Below, one piece after another: positions 41,943 through 50,806 of a stretch of 64,000 bases of DNA. The notes under the pieces are model-generated. The model was not told where the DNA came from, ran no database searches, and saw only the letters and a program-made list of their open reading frames with translations. Source of the DNA: Aeoliella straminimaris (GTDB taxonomy: Bacteria; Planctomycetota; Planctomycetia; Pirellulales; Lacipirellulaceae); the NCBI RefSeq assembly GCF_024054565.1, contig NZ_JAMXLR010000092.1, positions 682,001-746,000 of the forward strand, given 5' to 3'. The position numbers and the translations under genes are program-made. Within the stretch, counting starts at the first letter, position 1. Each line of letters opens with the position of its first letter.

Positions 41943-42884
41943 GTGACGTTTCGCAATGCAAAGGACTATGCCGGCTACGTGGTGCTGCGCGTACTGATTG
42001 CCATGGTGCAGGCGCTGCCGCCGCGGTTGTGCGAGCGGACTGCTGACCTGTTAGCATTGCTGTTCACCAAAGTAGTGCCGGTGCGACGCAAGGTGCTGTC
42101 GGAAAACCTGCGGATTGCGTTCCCCAACGCAACCGACGAGCAGGTCCGCCAGACTTCGCACCAAATGTGGCGTCATCTGTTCCTGATGGTAATGGAAATC
42201 GCCCACACGCCACGCAAGGTGCATCGCACCAACTGGCGTCAGATGTTCAACGTGCCCGACGACGAAGCGATCATCCGCACCATGTACACCAGTCGGCCCA
42301 GCGTGGTGATCAGTGGCCACTACGGCAACTTCGAACTTGGCGGCTACCTGATGGGGCTGTTCGGGTTCCCCACGCACACCGTGGCGCGGAAGCTCGACAA
42401 CCCCTACGTCGATCGGTTCATCAACGAGTTTCGCGGACGCACTGGTCAACACATGCTGCCCAAACAGGGTAGCGGCGAGATGATTGAAGAACTGCTATCC
42501 AGTGGCGGTGCATTGACGTTGTTAGGCGACCAGGCCGCCGGGCACAAAGGATGCTGGGTGCCGTTCTTCGGAAAGCCGGCCTCCACGCACAAAGCAGTCG
42601 CTCTGTTCTCGCTGTCGTTCAAGGCTCCCACCTTGGTGGTGGGCGTGCGTCGCAAACGGCGAATGCTGCAGTACCACGTGGACGTGGCCGATTTGGTCGA
42701 TCCGGCCGATGCGGACTTCACCCACGCCGGTGTCCAGCCGATGACAGAATGGTACACTGGTTGCCTGGAGCGATTGATCGTCGCCGCCCCCGAGCAGTAT
42801 TGGTGGATCCACAAACGCTGGAAGGGTAATCCGCCGGAAAAAGTGCTGCGGAGGCTCGAGCGACGCCAGCAGGCGGCCGCTTAG
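41943..42884 (+). CDS. LpxL/HtrB-like lipid A or phospholipid acyltransferase
   Basis: 313 residues from GTG 41943 with AAAGGA seven bases upstream. An N-terminal membrane helix (GYVVLRVLIAMVQALP) is followed by the lysophospholipid acyltransferase core: SGHYGNFELGG (H-x4-E catalytic motif), LLGDQAAG and WWIHKRWKG. This family adds the secondary acyl chains of lipid A, so the gene fits an outer membrane with lipid A-like glycolipid. It is followed by a Rieske protein gene 51 bases downstream. Confidence 0.85.
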   Translation: MTFRNAKDYAGYVVLRVLIAMVQALPPRLCERTADLLALLFTKVVPVRRKVLSENLRIAFPNATDEQVRQTSHQMWRHLFLMVMEIAHTPRKVHRTNWRQMFNVPDDEAIIRTMYTSRPSVVISGHYGNFELGGYLMGLFGFPTHTVARKLDNPYVDRFINEFRGRTGQHMLPKQGSGEMIEELLSSGGALTLLGDQAAGHKGCWVPFFGKPASTHKAVALFSLSFKAPTLVVGVRRKRRMLQYHVDVADLVDPADADFTHAGVQPMTEWYTGCLERLIVAAPEQYWWIHKRWKGNPPEKVLRRLERRQQAAA

Positions 42885-42935
42885 TGCATCACTTTGCGTG
42901 ATTTCCCGTAGTTGTAATTCAGCAGAAGTTATTCG

Positions 42936-43250
42936 ATGGGCGAGTGGGTTGAAGTGGCGACCGTGGCCGATTGTCCACCAGGCTCGTGCATCGAGGCCGT
43001 GGTTGGCGAGTCGATCGTCGTGGTGGCCAACGTCGATGGCGACTATTACGCTCTGGACGGCATCTGTGCCCATCAGGGTGGCCCGCTGGCCGCTGGAGAG
43101 CTGTCAGGCTGCGTGCTAACCTGCCCCTGGCATGGCTGGCAGTACGACGTCCGTACCGGCAAACAGCTCCTCAGCGAGTCGATCCGGCAGACCGCCTACC
43201 GTGTCCGCGAGTCGGGCGGTACCATACAGGTTGAACTGCCAAAACCGTAA
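42936..43250 (+). CDS. Rieske [2Fe-2S] ferredoxin-type protein
   Basis: 104 residues, about the size of a stand-alone Rieske domain. Both cluster motifs are intact: C-A-H-Q-G-G-P-L and C-P-W-H-G-W-Q-Y-D, with two Cys and two His ligands. It resembles the small subunit of nitrite reductase (NirD) or ring-hydroxylating dioxygenase ferredoxins; no partner oxygenase or reductase is beside it. Electron carrier of unknown partner. Confidence 0.9.
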   Translation: MGEWVEVATVADCPPGSCIEAVVGESIVVVANVDGDYYALDGICAHQGGPLAAGELSGCVLTCPWHGWQYDVRTGKQLLSESIRQTAYRVRESGGTIQVELPKP

Positions 43251-43293
43251 ATTCGCCCGTTGGCCCAGCGCTGGCCCGTGGATCACTCGCCGC

Positions 43294-44250
43294 GTGTATT
43301 CCTTCCGTCCGTTCCGCAATTCCGATCCTCCGCGCATTGCCCAGTTGTGGTCATGCCAGCCTCCGCAACGCGGTTTGGCACAGCCAGTGTCTGCCAGCGT
43401 GCTGGAGCTGTGCCTATTTTCTAAACAGTACTTCGACCCCAAGGGGCTCACTGTCGCCTTCGAGGGAGACCAGCTGGTGGGGTTCTCCCACGCCGGGTTT
43501 GGGCCCAATAGCGAACTGGCCGGCCTCGACACCAGCATGGGCACCACCCACATGGTGATGGTTCGTGAGGACTTGTGGGGGTCCAGCTTGCCGGATGAGT
43601 TGCTCCAGCGGAGCGAGGCCTACTTGCGCGAGCAGGGGGCCAAAGTGCTGTATGGCGGCGGCATCAACCCACTGAACGGCTTTTACCTGGGACTGTACGG
43701 CGGCAGCGAACTGCCCGGCATTCTGCTTTCCGACACGAATCGGCGTGAGCTGCTGGCCCGCCACCAGTATCGCGAGCGTGGTCGGGTGGTAGTCCTGCAG
43801 CGCGACCTGGTTCGGTTCCGACCTATGGTCAACCGCGAGCAACGTAAAGTAGCCCGCGAGGTGAACTTCGAAACGCAGTACTCGCCACTGACGCGCAGCT
43901 GGTGGAACACCTCCGTGTACGGCAGCCTCGAGCGGATTCAGTTCTTGCTCCGCCGCCGTCGGCAAGACAAAGTCGTGGCCAGCGTCATGTTCTGGGACAT
44001 CGAGCCACTGGCCAGCAGCTGGGGGCTCCGTGTCGCGGGTATGTACGACCTATGGGTCGATAGCGAGTCACGCCGCCATGGGTACGGCACGTATCTGCTG
44101 AGCGAGGCGTTCAAGGAACTCCACAAGCGTGGGATCTCAATGATCGAATCGCAAACCATGCTCACGAACGCCCCGGCCATCGAGTTCTACAAAAAACTGG
44201 GCTTCGCGCCGATCGACCATGGGCTGGTCTATCGCCGCGAAGCCCGTTAG
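43294..44250 (+). CDS. GNAT-family N-acetyltransferase, two-domain
   Basis: 318 residues from GTG 43294 (MYSFRPFRNSD), chosen because the sequence before it overlaps the Rieske gene and is not protein-like. The N-terminal GNAT-like half has LTVAFEGDQLVGFSHAGF; the C-terminal GNAT half has the acetyl-CoA loop ESRRHGYGTYLLSEAFKEL and APAIEFYKKLGF. Substrate unknown. 44 bases after the Rieske gene. Confidence 0.8.
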   Translation: MYSFRPFRNSDPPRIAQLWSCQPPQRGLAQPVSASVLELCLFSKQYFDPKGLTVAFEGDQLVGFSHAGFGPNSELAGLDTSMGTTHMVMVREDLWGSSLPDELLQRSEAYLREQGAKVLYGGGINPLNGFYLGLYGGSELPGILLSDTNRRELLARHQYRERGRVVVLQRDLVRFRPMVNREQRKVAREVNFETQYSPLTRSWWNTSVYGSLERIQFLLRRRRQDKVVASVMFWDIEPLASSWGLRVAGMYDLWVDSESRRHGYGTYLLSEAFKELHKRGISMIESQTMLTNAPAIEFYKKLGFAPIDHGLVYRREAR

Positions 44251-44275
44251 CGTTCTCGACTGGTTTTCACGCAGG

Positions 44276-44551
44276 CTATTTGGCCTGACGCGGAATCTGC
44301 CGGCCCGGGCGGAAGAAGCCGTGCTTCTCCAGGGCGCCATATACTTCTTCAAGCGTTTTCTCGCCGAAGTTCGAAATCGAGAGCAGGTCGTCGCGGGTGC
44401 AGTTCAACAGGTCATGCACTGTGAACACGCCCTTCTCTTCGAGGCAGTTGGTCGTGCGGACCGCGAGGCCAATCTCTGCGGTGCTCATTTCGAGCCGGGT
44501 CTGCATTGCTTGACTGTCGGTTTCCGCACGATTCAGAGGAATGCGAGTCAT
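44276..44551 (-). CDS. Stand-alone RNA polymerase alpha-subunit C-terminal-domain-like protein, 91 aa
   Basis: The segment RTTNCLEEKGVFTVHDLLNCTRDDLLSISNFGEKTLEEVYGALEKHGF is the helix-hairpin-helix alpha-CTD pattern ('R..N.L...gi.tv.dL......dLl.i.nfG.ksl.Ei...L...G'). The N-terminal alpha domain needed for polymerase assembly is absent. An N-terminal tail of about 30 residues precedes it. GGGAGGGAA lies before the ATG. It converges on the GNAT gene. Might bind DNA or compete for transcription factors; this is inference. Confidence 0.8.
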   Translation of the reverse strand: MTRIPLNRAETDSQAMQTRLEMSTAEIGLAVRTTNCLEEKGVFTVHDLLNCTRDDLLSISNFGEKTLEEVYGALEKHGFFRPGRQIPRQAK

Positions 44552-44818
44552 GGCGGGGATTCCCTCCCTGGGTGAGTGAATAGCGGCAGGCTTACGCTAC
44601 GCTGCCGCGGCACTCTGCTCGTGGCCATCACGGACACATCGGCCGCGTCCTTGGCCCTTTGCAGTCATCAAGCGGGAAGTATAGCAAATTGTGGCCTGCT
44701 GGCGCTTCGGATTGACGAAAAATTTTCTCGTATCATGACTGGAACGCTAGCGGTGGCACATAGAGCAATCGCTAGCGGACGCGTATAGTTAACTCAGCGA
44801 CCCCAGTTCTTCCTGCAA
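44552..44818. other. Divergent promoter region
   Basis: Holds the promoters of the alpha-CTD-like gene (minus) and of the helicase gene (plus). An AT-rich stretch at about 44710-44735 (GAAAAATTTTCTCGTATCATG) is the likely promoter zone. No other structure is seen. Confidence 0.35.
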
Positions 44819-47116
44819 ATGTCAATTGTTATGTCCGCGCTGTTGGAAAACTTGAATGACGCACAACGCGAGGCGGTGCTTCACGTAGATGGGCCCCTGT
44901 TGATCCTGGCTGGCCCGGGCAGCGGTAAGACGCGCGTCGTGACGCACCGCGTCGCCCACCTGCTGGAGCAAGGCGTTCGCGCTCGCCAGGTGCTGGCCCT
45001 CACGTTCACCAACAAAGCCGCCAGCGAGATGCGGAACCGCATTCAATCGCTCGTGCCGGGCGAAGCCGTCTGGGTAAGCACATTTCACCGCTTCGGCGCC
45101 CGCATTCTTCGCGAATTCGGCGAGTTAGTCGGCCTTGCACCCAACTTCACCATTTACGACACGGCCGATAGTCGCCAGGTACTCAAACGCGTGCTCGAGG
45201 CCGAGAAGATACATGTCATGGGCTACTCGCCCGACCGCATCGCCGCAGCAATCAGTTCGGCCAAGAATAAATTGATCACGGCCACCGATTATCAGGCCCG
45301 CCGTGGTTCGCCGTTGTCGGAGATCGTGGCCCAGGTTTATCCGGCGTACCAGCAACGGATGCTGCAGTCGGCGGCCGTGGACTTCGACGATCTGCTGATG
45401 CACGTTGCCTCGCTGCTGTACCACAATCCAGAGGTGCGTGGGCAGCTGGATAATCGTTTTCGCTACGTGTTGGTCGACGAGTACCAGGACACCAACAAAG
45501 CGCAGTACGTGATCCTCAAGGCCCTGTCGGTCGATCATCCGAATCTGGCAGCCACAGGTGATCCCGATCAGTCGATTTATGGTTGGCGGGGCGCGGACAT
45601 CACGAACATTTTGGAGTTCGAACGCGATTTCCCGCAGGTTCGCGTGGTCCGGCTCGAGCAGAATTACCGTAGCACCAAGTGCATCCTCCGCGTGGCGGAT
45701 CAGCTCATTGCTCACAACACACGTCGCAAGAAGAAGTCGCTGTTCACCGACAACGAAGAAGGTCGTGCCGTGCGACTGGTGGCTTACGGCGACCAGGACC
45801 TGGAGGCGGCGGGCATTGCCGAAGAGATTCACGCCGCCATCGAACGGGGCGAGCGGCGGGCCAGCGACTTTGCCATCTTCTACCGGACGAACGCTCTCTC
45901 ACGCTCGATGGAACGAGCACTCCGCGCTGCGGGGGTTCCCTACCAGATGGTCCGGGGGCAGGAGTTCTACGGCCGCAAGGAAATCAAGGACGTGCTGGCC
46001 TACTGCCAGTTGGCCAACAATCCGCACGATGACGTAGCGTTCGATCGTTCGGTCAACTCCCCCACCCGCGGCATCGGCAAGAAATCGATCGAGCGACTGA
46101 ATTTGCATGCCTACCGCCACGGTACGTCGCTGTTGGAAGCAGCTCGGCAGTCGCCGTCGATCGATGGTCTGCAGAAGCGCGCAGTCAATGCGCTCACGTC
46201 CTACGTGCAACTCATTGACGAAGTTTCGTCTCTGGCTACCGATTCGGTCGAAGCCGTGATCGGCACTGTGATCGAAAAGAGCGGATACTCGAAGGCGCTG
46301 CGCGAAAGTGGCGACGTGGAGGATCAATCGCGGCTGGAGAATATCGAAGAATTGCTTACCGACGCCCGACAGTTTGATGAGCAAAGCGAAGACCTCAGCG
46401 ATGGCGGTCTGGAAGCTTACCTCGAGCGCACCTGGCTGGTGAATGAGACCGACGACTGGGAAACCGAGGCCGATAAGGTCACTCTGATGACGCTACACGC
46501 TACCAAGGGGCTGGAATTCCCTGTGGTGTACCTCATTGCTTTGGAGGATGGCATCCTGCCGCATGAGCGATCGCGGGACACCGCCGAAGGGTTGGAGGAA
46601 GAGCGGCGGCTGGCCTTTGTCGGCATTACCCGCGCAGAAGACCTGCTGCAGATGAGCTATGTCCGAATGCGCGACTATCGCGGGCAGCGACGCATGGCCA
46701 TCCCCAGCAGTTTCTTGATGGAGATGCCTCGCGACGAGCTGGAAATGGTCGATGCTCGCAGCAACGATCTCGACTTCTTTGTCGACGAGTACGATGCGTA
46801 CGATGTCGACGAGCCGTACGAGGAACCGTCTACCCAGATCGATTTGCCCAAGCCCGCAACGCCCAAGACGCCAATCACTGCCCACCTGAAAACGGCCGCA
46901 CAACTGGCCGGTAGTGGCGAGAGCGCCCAGCGTGCCAGAGTCTCGCCCGACGAATTCGCCCTGGGTATGACGGTCGTGCACCCGGAGTTCGGCCCCGGCA
47001 AAATCACGGCCCTAGGTGGCTCGGGTTCGGCGCGGAAGGCCACCGTGCAGTTCGCCGCTGCTGGCGAGCGCCGGTTCGTACTGGCTCATAGTCCGCTACG
47101 GCCGGCCAGCAGTTGA
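44819..47116 (+). CDS. PcrA/UvrD-like ATP-dependent DNA helicase (SF1A)
   Basis: 765 residues. All SF1 motifs are present: motif I AGPGSGKTRVVT, Ia LTFTNKAA, II LVDEYQDTN, III GDPDQSIYGWRGAD, IV EQNYRST, V LMTLHATKGLEFPVVYL and VI EERRLAFVGITRA. The C-terminal tail (GMTVVHPEFGPGKITAL) is the UvrD/PcrA tudor-like domain. ATG 44831 is an equally possible start. Acts in nucleotide excision and replication-repair. Confidence 0.93.
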   Translation: MSIVMSALLENLNDAQREAVLHVDGPLLILAGPGSGKTRVVTHRVAHLLEQGVRARQVLALTFTNKAASEMRNRIQSLVPGEAVWVSTFHRFGARILREFGELVGLAPNFTIYDTADSRQVLKRVLEAEKIHVMGYSPDRIAAAISSAKNKLITATDYQARRGSPLSEIVAQVYPAYQQRMLQSAAVDFDDLLMHVASLLYHNPEVRGQLDNRFRYVLVDEYQDTNKAQYVILKALSVDHPNLAATGDPDQSIYGWRGADITNILEFERDFPQVRVVRLEQNYRSTKCILRVADQLIAHNTRRKKKSLFTDNEEGRAVRLVAYGDQDLEAAGIAEEIHAAIERGERRASDFAIFYRTNALSRSMERALRAAGVPYQMVRGQEFYGRKEIKDVLAYCQLANNPHDDVAFDRSVNSPTRGIGKKSIERLNLHAYRHGTSLLEAARQSPSIDGLQKRAVNALTSYVQLIDEVSSLATDSVEAVIGTVIEKSGYSKALRESGDVEDQSRLENIEELLTDARQFDEQSEDLSDGGLEAYLERTWLVNETDDWETEADKVTLMTLHATKGLEFPVVYLIALEDGILPHERSRDTAEGLEEERRLAFVGITRAEDLLQMSYVRMRDYRGQRRMAIPSSFLMEMPRDELEMVDARSNDLDFFVDEYDAYDVDEPYEEPSTQIDLPKPATPKTPITAHLKTAAQLAGSGESAQRARVSPDEFALGMTVVHPEFGPGKITALGGSGSARKATVQFAAAGERRFVLAHSPLRPASS

Positions 47117-47183
47117 GCACTTTTTTCTCGCGATAGTCAGCCGGTCTGGAAAACGTCCGCGGAACCGTATTTACTGAGAGCCC

Positions 47184-48353
47184 ATGAGCGATTCGCCCGC
47201 TACGCCAGACGACTCGTCGGCTACCAACCAGCCGGCCGACGATCCGCTGCGAAGTGTTCATACCACTTCGTTCCCCGAACTCCTCGCGCAAATTGGCGCG
47301 TCGGTGCTGGTGACAACTTACCAAGCCGGCAAGCTGGTTGTGCTGCGCAACGACGGGGGCGTGCTCAATACCCATTTTCGCAACCTGTTGAAACCGATGG
47401 GGCTGGCGGTCGAGGGCGGCCGCCTGGCCATTGGCTGCAGCGTCGACGTGTGGGAGTTTCACAACGTGCCAGCGGTTTGTGCAAAGCTGGACGAGTCGGA
47501 CGACTACCCTACCGGCGGTGCGAAGCACGACACCTGCTACCTTCCGCGGCGGAGTCACTGTACCGGCGACGTACAAATCCACGAGATGGCTTGGGTGCAG
47601 GACCACACTGGCTCTTCTGAGCAGCGGGCAAGTGAGTTGATCTTCGTCAACACGGCTTTCAGTTGTTTGGCGATCCGCAGCCAGGAGAACAGCTTCGAGC
47701 CCGTCTGGCGGCCGAGATTCATCCAACACCTTTCGCCCGGCGACGCCTGCCATTTGAATGGTCTGGCGATTCGCGAAGGTCAAGTACGATATGTTACCGC
47801 GCTCGGCGAGACCACTCAGCCTGATGGATGGCGAGAGAAAAAATGCGACGGCGGCATCCTGATCGACGTGGAATCGGGCGAAACGATCGTGCGTGGATTG
47901 TCGATGCCACACTCGCCACGGTGGTACAACGGTCGGCTGTGGCTCTTGGAAAGTGGCCAAGGAACGCTCGGCACCATCGACCCCGCGACAGGCAAGTACG
48001 AACCGGTGGCCCAGTTTCCGGGCTTTACTCGAGGACTAAGCTTTTACGGCCCGCTGGCCTTCGTCGGTCTGTCTCAAGTCCGCGAGTCGGCCGTTTTCAG
48101 CGGTATTCCTCTGGTGGATCGCTTACAACAAGCCGAAGAACGCACCTGTGGCGTGTGGGTGGTCAACATCGAAACCGGGCAGACCATCGCCTTCTGTCGT
48201 TTCGAAGAAGGCGTACAGGAGATTTTTGCCGTCGAGGTGCTGCCGGGGGTTCGATTCCCCGACTTGGTGAACCACGACGCCGAATTGATTGGTCGTTCGT
48301 ATGTTCTGGGAGACGCAGCGCTGGCCGATGTGCCTGCCGAGTTGCGGCAGTAA
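47184..48353 (+). CDS. TIGR03032 family protein
   Basis: 389 residues. The pattern TTSFPELLAQIGASVLVTTYQAGKL, the middle GDVQIHEMAW, and ADVA-like beta-propeller-type repeats are typical of TIGR03032, a conserved family of unknown function with a probable beta-propeller fold (VNTAFSCLAIR, SPRWYNGRLWLLESGQGTLG). Cytoplasmic, as no signal is seen. Its stop is 12 bases from that of the convergent PQQ-propeller gene. Confidence 0.85.
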   Translation: MSDSPATPDDSSATNQPADDPLRSVHTTSFPELLAQIGASVLVTTYQAGKLVVLRNDGGVLNTHFRNLLKPMGLAVEGGRLAIGCSVDVWEFHNVPAVCAKLDESDDYPTGGAKHDTCYLPRRSHCTGDVQIHEMAWVQDHTGSSEQRASELIFVNTAFSCLAIRSQENSFEPVWRPRFIQHLSPGDACHLNGLAIREGQVRYVTALGETTQPDGWREKKCDGGILIDVESGETIVRGLSMPHSPRWYNGRLWLLESGQGTLGTIDPATGKYEPVAQFPGFTRGLSFYGPLAFVGLSQVRESAVFSGIPLVDRLQQAEERTCGVWVVNIETGQTIAFCRFEEGVQEIFAVEVLPGVRFPDLVNHDAELIGRSYVLGDAALADVPAELRQ

Positions 48354-48365
48354 GAGCTTCTGCCC

Positions 48366-49634
48366 TTACTTCTCCTTCACGTCGAACGCGAAGAGCAACT
48401 CCTGGTCTCGGAGGTAGAGCTTCCCATTGGCGATTACCGGGTGGCACCAGATACGGCCCTTGGGGTTGCGGAACTCGGTCTGCGGGCTGAGCGTAAAGCG
48501 GCCATGTTCCTGCCAGCCATCGGGCGTAGCGTCCAGCAACACAACTTGGCCCGACTCTTCTTCCAGGCAATACAGCTTGCCGTCCGCGTAGCCAATCGAG
48601 CCTTTTTTGAGTTCGCCCTTCTCACTCCAGATACGCTTGCCAGTTTCAAACTCCTGGCAAGTCCAACCACCGCCATCGGAGTACCCGTACAGATACTTGT
48701 CGAGCAACACCAAGCCATCATGCTTGCTCTTCATCACCTTGCCGGCACGGTCATCGGTGTCGTACACGATGGTGGGATCTTCACCCGACTCGCCGAGATC
48801 GATCAGGCGACAACCAACGCCGTAGCCGCTGGTCACGTATACTTGATTGCCTTTGACCAGAGGTGTGGGTATCACCGCGACGCGGCCCGGCCAATCTTGT
48901 TGCCAAACGACGGCTCCGTTGGCGGGATTGAGACCGAACACTTTCTTCTGCAGCAGTTGCACATATTGTTTGTCGGCGCCGGACAGTGCTTGTACGACCG
49001 AAGAGTATTGTGCACCTTCGGTCATGCCCTCGCTTTGCCACTTCATCGAGCCGGTCATCTTGTCGAGCGCGGCCACGGACCCTTGGGGGCCACCGGGAGT
49101 ACAAATTACCAGGTCGCCATCCACCAGCGGCGATTCGGCGTAACCCCATGCCGGGGTGCTGCCACCCATGTCCTGCATCTGTGCACGCCACAGTTCTTTG
49201 CCATCTGCCACCTGGCAGCAAATGAGCGTGCCGCCCGCGGCCATGGCGTAGACGCGGTCGCCATCGACGGTGGGCGTGCTCCGTGGTCCATCGCCCCAAC
49301 CGTTGTCGAAGTCTTCGCCAATCTCGGCGGCCCATAGCTGTTTGCCCTGGTCGTTTTCGTCCAGTGCCATCAAGAAGGTCACTCCATCCACCGATCCGAG
49401 GATGAAGATCTTGCCATTGGCGATCGCAGGCCCTGCGTAACCAAATCCAACCGTGCGGACCATCCAGGCTAGTGGCGGTCCATCTTCGGGCCACTCCTGC
49501 AGTAGCCCGGTCTCTTGCGAGACCCCGTCGCGGTTCGGGCCCATCCACTGTGGCCAGTCGTACTCATCTGCCAATGCGGTGTTGACCAGCAGTGCAAGCG
49601 CTAGAGACGCAAAGCAAGAGCGAATGTGCAGCAT
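48366..49634 (-). CDS. PQQ-like beta-propeller repeat protein, secreted
   Basis: 422 residues from ATG 49634 (MLHIRSCFASLALALLVNTALA, a good signal peptide); upstream in-frame codons lack coding character. Repeated propeller blades with Trp motifs (LDENDQGKQLWAAEIG, QVADGKELWRAQ, LNPANGAVVWQQDW) resemble PQQ-binding or BamB-like blades, but the cofactor site cannot be confirmed. It starts EYDWPQWMGPNRDG, a planctomycete-typical opening. Periplasmic, role unknown; upstream on the same strand is the YdjY-like gene, whose stop is 85 bases from this start. Confidence 0.88.
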   Translation of the reverse strand: MLHIRSCFASLALALLVNTALADEYDWPQWMGPNRDGVSQETGLLQEWPEDGPPLAWMVRTVGFGYAGPAIANGKIFILGSVDGVTFLMALDENDQGKQLWAAEIGEDFDNGWGDGPRSTPTVDGDRVYAMAAGGTLICCQVADGKELWRAQMQDMGGSTPAWGYAESPLVDGDLVICTPGGPQGSVAALDKMTGSMKWQSEGMTEGAQYSSVVQALSGADKQYVQLLQKKVFGLNPANGAVVWQQDWPGRVAVIPTPLVKGNQVYVTSGYGVGCRLIDLGESGEDPTIVYDTDDRAGKVMKSKHDGLVLLDKYLYGYSDGGGWTCQEFETGKRIWSEKGELKKGSIGYADGKLYCLEEESGQVVLLDATPDGWQEHGRFTLSPQTEFRNPKGRIWCHPVIANGKLYLRDQELLFAFDVKEK

Positions 49635-49719
49635 GGGAGGCGATTCCTGATGGGGGGAGGGAATGTTGGGGGCGGGAATTTGCACCGATGATACCAAAAA
49701 TACGACCGAAAGTCGCCCG

Positions 49720-50673
49720 CTATTTGGAGACATCGCTGCTGGTTGCCGTATCCGCGGTCGCCGGCTTGGAAGTGGGCTTTTGCGTCCCATCGTCCTTCAG
49801 AACCGGCTTGAAAGCCAACCGAACGGGCCAGCCCAGCGGCGGGATTTTCTCGGTCCAGGCTTCGTATGACAGCCCCGAGTTGTTGCTGGTCCGTTCAGCG
49901 GGAACGTCCAACATGGCCGTGCTGAAGTTGGCCACGCACACCAAGTCGCCATCTTCCGCCAGGTAGCCGCTGGTGCCAAGTTCCTCGTTCTTCCAGAAAC
50001 CGCTGCCAGCAAACACCCAGGGCAAATCCATCGCTTTCTTGGTGCGGGTGTCGCGAATCCAATCCTGTGCGCGAACCTTGTGCTGTTTTCCCTCTTTGTC
50101 TTTCCAGATTACGTCGATGTCGATCTTGGTACCGGTGGGCGCCTTGTACTCGGGAGCGAACGCTACGGGCGTACCCGTCTCTGCGCCAACTGCCAACAGC
50201 CCAGCATGCAGAACGAATGCTTCGCTTTCTACCGATACAATGGACTCATGCTCTTTGGTGTTGGGCGGGCAGGCGAACATTTCCAACTGGCCCTTGCGCA
50301 GCGAAATGCGACCATCTACATATACGACATTCTTGTCGCGATCGATCCACGCGCGGCCGTTTTTTGCGAGCTGTTTGCCATTCTCGGGCGGCGGGAGATA
50401 GGACATTTTGCGAGCCTCCATTTCCCGCTGGCGACGGGTCTCGTAGTCCTCCTCTTCTGCGGCGGGCTCCGCTTGGGACTCAAGCGCCTGGCCGAGAGCA
50501 TCCCCCTGCTCATTCTCGGTGGTTTTCTCGCTGGTGGCATCGTCTGTCGAGGTTTCGTCGGCACTGGCCGGAGTCGTGCAACAGAGCCCAATTAGTGCCA
50601 GAGTTATCGCCAAATACGCAGCCCAATGACTAGCAGTCGCGGGTTGCTTACGGTACGATGCTAGCGTTTGCAT
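49720..50673 (-). CDS. YdjY-domain secreted protein
   Basis: 317 residues from ATG 50673 (MQTLASYRKQ); three earlier in-frame ATGs exist, but the next segment forms the signal peptide (LAITLALIGLCCTTPASA). After an acidic linker comes the YdjY domain: RKGQLEMFACPPNTKEHESIVSV, LHAGLLAVGAETGTPV, KVRAQDWIRD and PWVFAGSGFWK. YdjY domains are frequent in planctomycetes and have unknown function. Located in the envelope. Confidence 0.8.
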   Translation of the reverse strand: MQTLASYRKQPATASHWAAYLAITLALIGLCCTTPASADETSTDDATSEKTTENEQGDALGQALESQAEPAAEEEDYETRRQREMEARKMSYLPPPENGKQLAKNGRAWIDRDKNVVYVDGRISLRKGQLEMFACPPNTKEHESIVSVESEAFVLHAGLLAVGAETGTPVAFAPEYKAPTGTKIDIDVIWKDKEGKQHKVRAQDWIRDTRTKKAMDLPWVFAGSGFWKNEELGTSGYLAEDGDLVCVANFSTAMLDVPAERTSNNSGLSYEAWTEKIPPLGWPVRLAFKPVLKDDGTQKPTSKPATADTATSSDVSK

Positions 50674-50806
50674 TTTTGGAGTCCTCTGTGTTTGTGTATC
50701 GGACATAGAGTATCGGACCCGATCGGAAACTGGACGCGGCGGGCAACGAGCGACCCGTGCCGCCCGATCGCTTGATTTTCTCACCAGGCATTGTATCAGG
50801 GAAGTG

